The notes under the pieces were generated by a model. That model did no database searches. It worked only from the letters and a program-made list of their open reading frames with translations, and was not told the DNA's origin. A stretch of 64,000 bases of DNA from Rikenellaceae bacterium (lineage in GTDB: Bacteria > Bacteroidota > Bacteroidia > Bacteroidales > Rikenellaceae): positions 51,580 to 115,579 of the forward strand of contig SUZI01000004.1 in assembly GCA_015060005.1 (NCBI GenBank), read 5' to 3'. The position numbers and the translations under genes are program-made. Positions 61,445 through 64,000 of this stretch are shown piece by piece; within the stretch, counting starts at the first letter, position 1; each line of letters opens with the position of its first letter.

Positions 61445-62491
61445 TCAGTGGCGTGGTCCAATAGGTATGGTCTCCTCAACATCGTCCCAATCCTCCACAT
61501 CGGGGGTAAAGCCTCCGCCACCTCCTGTACCGATAGGGGCTGGGATATCCCACACCTCATCTATCAGCAACCAATGACGCTGCCGAGCATCATCGGTGGC
61601 GAAGATAGGGGTCATATCGATAACCTTCTGGTGAGTCTGACCATCGCGTGTAAGGATACTCAGCGTTATGTGCAACTCGCTATGCTCATCGGGAATCTTA
61701 CCGAAGGTGTTGAACACAGCACACAGCACATCCTCGTTCTCGCCCGCAGGAGTGTTAGGGTCGGTGTTGCGTAACATCTCGAAATAGAGCGACGCAGGGG
61801 TGTCGTAACGTCTGCTATCAGGTCCAAATTGGTTAGAGGGCGAAACACCCGTAATAACCGCCTGGCAGCTTGCATTCTTCGCCATATTGTCAGCTCCCGT
61901 AATACGAATCTGTATGTAGTAGGTGTCGACAACGGTGCGAGCATCCAGCTCGATATATTGAGTGCCGAAGTGAGGTCGTATGCTCAACTCGGGAGCTCGG
62001 GCAACCATAAGGTGGTCGGGAGCGTAGCATATTCGTCCCAGCTCGCCGGCACGCGAGCCAAAGCGATTGTAGTAATACTGCGGAACCTCACTCGTCGAAG
62101 CCTCAATAGTGTTATAGCTATCCTCGTAGCGTACCTTGATGGTCTCGAGGTCGAAGTTGTAGCTCAGGAGCTTATACTCGCCTGCCGAGAGAGCCAACGC
62201 CCCGCTAAAGAGCTCGTAGCCTCCCTCGTCGATTGTCTTATTGGAGAGGAAGCCCTGCGAGAGGATAGGCGTGCCGCCCGCCTCATATATCAGCACACGT
62301 AACATCTCGGAGGTGATGGGTGGTACCTCAACATTGGGGTTGTAGATATCGCACGTAACATTGTGGATGCCATCGGTGAGAAGACGTACCTTCAGGATAG
62401 CCGAGTCCTCGGGGTCAAACAGAGGACGACGGTGGCATCCAAACAGGAACACACACGCACACAGAGTAAGCACCATAGCTCTTAATCGCAT
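61445..62491 (-). CDS. DUF5119-type lipoprotein, probable fimbrial anchor
   Basis: 348 residues. Lipobox LFGC (Cys19) followed directly by HRRPLFDPED, the typical DUF5119 start. It has no Thr-Arg-Ala processing site, as expected for a subunit that stays lipid-anchored like FimB/Mfa2. A Gly-rich run (GTGGGGGF) near 328 precedes an acidic C-terminus. The position between the DUF3575 barrel protein and the main fimbrillin supports an anchor or assembly role. It overlaps the upstream gene by 10 bp. Confidence 0.87.
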   Translation of the reverse strand: MRLRAMVLTLCACVFLFGCHRRPLFDPEDSAILKVRLLTDGIHNVTCDIYNPNVEVPPITSEMLRVLIYEAGGTPILSQGFLSNKTIDEGGYELFSGALALSAGEYKLLSYNFDLETIKVRYEDSYNTIEASTSEVPQYYYNRFGSRAGELGRICYAPDHLMVARAPELSIRPHFGTQYIELDARTVVDTYYIQIRITGADNMAKNASCQAVITGVSPSNQFGPDSRRYDTPASLYFEMLRNTDPNTPAGENEDVLCAVFNTFGKIPDEHSELHITLSILTRDGQTHQKVIDMTPIFATDDARQRHWLLIDEVWDIPAPIGTGGGGGFTPDVEDWDDVEETIPIGPRH

Positions 62492-63735
62492 AGTGCACCT
62501 CCTCTCTTCTTATATTGTATGCGGATAGGGTAAACCAACGCCACCTTGAGCTTGGTCGGACCAAAATAACCGAAACGTCCCTCATCGCTCCTGTCTCGCC
62601 ACAACAGGCTATAATCGTCGGCAGGATAGTAGTGGCGGTATGCCGAGGAGAGCCAGCCAACAGATATCGAGAACTCCATATTGAGGTGGCGGCTCAGCTT
62701 CATCGAGTAGCCATAGCTTAAGCCTGCAGACCAATACTCACCCTGATAGCATATATCCCAATCGTGCTGGAAGTCATACTTCGACGACATAACATAGGCT
62801 CCCAGGAAATGACCTTGCAGCTTGTCGACATAGTGAGTGTTGCGGCGGAACCAATAGCGGCCCTCGATGCCCATCTCCCACATCTGCAAGCAGTATTTGT
62901 TATCCCTCTCCCACCACGGGAAGACATCCTCGACTGCCACCGACCAATGTTCGCCTATGGGGAGCTCCAGCTCGAAGTTAAGTGCGGTCGCAGCATCGTA
63001 GAGAAGGTTGGTCTTGGCTGCTATGACCAACGTATCACGCACGAATGTCGGACGGTACATCTCCTCGGGCAGAGGCAGAGGATAGAGATGTTGCAACGGC
63101 ATAGGCAACGGACGCGAGAGCCCGATATCGGGATTAGACAACGCACGATAGCGAGTGAGTATGTTGTGATAGACAATCTGGATACGTGAGTTACGAATCC
63201 TGGGGTAGTATGTCTTATAGAGGTAACGGTAGGAGTCCTCGTTGGACATACGACGTTTCTTGAGCTGGATGGAGATTTTATCGTCGTCGATAATCGACAG
63301 GACACGCTCCCTGTCGGCTTTTGCCATAACAGTATCGCGGGCTACATACTGCCGCAGCTGTCCCCACGACTCACCATCGGGCTCGATGGTCAGGCGGTCG
63401 GTAATCTCGGGGTGGCGACCCTCCATATAGGCTCGCATAGCTGCAGCACGCCGCTTCGAGAGAGCCTGGTTGTGATAGTAGGGGCCCTCGGGCGAGGACT
63501 GCGAAACGATAACAACAGAGTCAATCTTGGCGTGGCCTATAGAGTCCAACTTCGCGATGATGGCATCGAAGACGTGGTTGTTACCCATATACATCGTGTC
63601 GAGACGCGACTTATCCCAGCGGAAGTGTATCTCATAGGAGAGGGTATCGCTGACGCTCGCAAACTCCTGGGCGACAGCCGGAACAGCCATCACTATGAAG
63701 AGTAAGGGAAACAGATATGTTGTTATTCGTCTCAC
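62482..63735 (-). CDS. DUF3575 outer-membrane protein with OmpA-like N-terminal domain
   Basis: 417 residues from a GTG at 63735 (MRRITTYLFPLLFIVMAVPA, a good signal peptide, with AAAGG-like sequence upstream); the open frame extends to a TTG seven codons earlier, which would spoil the signal peptide. The N-terminal 190 residues resemble an OmpA/peptidoglycan-associated domain (FRWDKSRLD, SQSSPEGPYYHNQALSKRRA). The C-terminal DUF3575 barrel begins near VIAAKTNLLYDAATALNFEL and ends with KVALVYPIRIQY. DUF3575 proteins head many Bacteroidales fimbrial loci. It is the first gene of this operon. Confidence 0.87.
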   Translation of the reverse strand: MRRITTYLFPLLFIVMAVPAVAQEFASVSDTLSYEIHFRWDKSRLDTMYMGNNHVFDAIIAKLDSIGHAKIDSVVIVSQSSPEGPYYHNQALSKRRAAAMRAYMEGRHPEITDRLTIEPDGESWGQLRQYVARDTVMAKADRERVLSIIDDDKISIQLKKRRMSNEDSYRYLYKTYYPRIRNSRIQIVYHNILTRYRALSNPDIGLSRPLPMPLQHLYPLPLPEEMYRPTFVRDTLVIAAKTNLLYDAATALNFELELPIGEHWSVAVEDVFPWWERDNKYCLQMWEMGIEGRYWFRRNTHYVDKLQGHFLGAYVMSSKYDFQHDWDICYQGEYWSAGLSYGYSMKLSRHLNMEFSISVGWLSSAYRHYYPADDYSLLWRDRSDEGRFGYFGPTKLKVALVYPIRIQYKKRGGALCD

Positions 63736-64000
63736 GGCACAACCTTTCGCTTGCAAATAAATTTGGTTTTTTGTTTGCCCTGGCGATTAACAACAGCTCT
63801 CTTACAGAACTCCTGTATAATTATTAAAATTGCTGTTAACACCCAACAAAAAAAGATGCAATTTGAACATATTTACGGGGGTAAAAACGAAATGTGTATA
63901 ACAGTATAGAGGAGTATAGAAATATAACCTATATAGTTATCAAAGAGTTAGAGAGATTGACAGCCCCGAAGCCTCGCAAAACGAAATGTTACATCGGCGT
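63736..64000. other. Upstream region of the fimbrial operon; no gene seen
   Basis: AT-rich region at the right edge. No full consensus promoter was found for the fimbrial operon. The best minus-strand candidate is TTG-N20-TAATTATA around 63852-63821. A weak inverted repeat, AACAGC (63792-63797) and GCTGTT (63832-63837), flanks this candidate. A direct repeat AGTATAGA occurs twice at 63904-63921. No coding frame is supported. Confidence 0.5.

Noticed and set aside
63792..63837. Inverted repeat AACAGC/GCTGTT near the fimbrial promoter as a phase-inversion site
   Set aside because: Only 6 bp are perfect, shorter than known Bacteroidales inverton repeats, and no recombinase gene is in the window.

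Overview
The window is chromosomal DNA from a Bacteroidota bacterium, almost certainly order Bacteroidales. Evidence: promoters of the phylum-specific TTTG/TTG-N19-21-TAnnTTTG type, an S46 dipeptidyl-peptidase, a lipid-anchored TamL, a GH92 mannosidase lipoprotein, an ExbB/unknown/ExbD/ExbD cassette and a Bacteroidales fimbrial locus (DUF3575, DUF5119, fimbrillins, DUF4906). MurE carries the DNPR motif, so the peptidoglycan is probably of the meso-diaminopimelate type. A Rikenellaceae/Alistipes-like source fits but cannot be proven from this sequence.

Layout. 1-511: end of an unidentified gene, two tandem copies of a structured repeat, a terminator. 512-4445 (+): secreted YD-repeat-like protein, S46 peptidase, alpha/beta hydrolase. 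4467-14129 (-): partial division/cell-wall (dcw) cluster rsmH-ftsL-ftsI-murE-mraY-murD-ftsW, ending in an S4-domain RNA-binding protein. 14326-18515 (+): guaB, a guaA with a truncated glutaminase domain, a secreted EEP-family enzyme. 18516-24355 (+): long leader and DUF6562-like surface lipoprotein, PiT phosphate transporter, small lipoprotein. 24487-30500 (+): AspT/YidE-type transporter, ECF sigma factor with a membrane-protein partner, periplasmic M16 protease. 30501-31404: terminator, 10-bp array, tandem relics of a tRNA-Cys 3' end, then tRNA-Cys(GCA) itself. 31405-34397 (+): dprA, tatD-like, ansA. 34804-37206 (+): exbB/exbD energy-transduction operon. 37464-37596: candidate small RNA. 37967-40333 (+): GH92 mannosidase. 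40448-42832 (-): tamL. 43018-43815 (+): alpha/beta hydrolase. 43904-49378 (-): nadK, uppS, bamA and two Skp/OmpH chaperones, a coherent outer-membrane biogenesis block. 49430-53373 (+): pdxJ, CCA-adding/HD enzyme, LemA-like protein, unknown membrane protein. 53363-54490 (-): acyltransferase. 54575-63735 (-): six-gene fimbrial operon.

How parts fit. The envelope theme is strong: peptidoglycan precursor synthesis and septation, undecaprenyl-diphosphate synthesis, BAM barrel assembly with two periplasmic chaperones, TamL, TonB-system energisers and fimbriae. Four surface lipoproteins (one far from the fimbrial operon) share a Thr-Arg-Ala site 26-28 residues after the lipidated Cys, the geometry expected for protease-triggered strand-exchange fimbriae.

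The least explained signals are non-coding: a dispersed, roughly 120-bp structured repeat whose stems change in a compensatory way between copies (one copy flanked by a 16-bp duplication of the ansA end); five intergenic arrays of a 10-bp GGTTAYTAAR unit; an orphan promoter plus terminator that define a roughly 95-nt RNA; a hairpin containing nine consecutive G in the leader of the DUF6562-like lipoprotein; and tandem tRNA-Cys 3'-end relics. The most striking coding anomaly is guaA, which lacks the glutaminase nucleophile and the segment that should hold the catalytic His and Glu.
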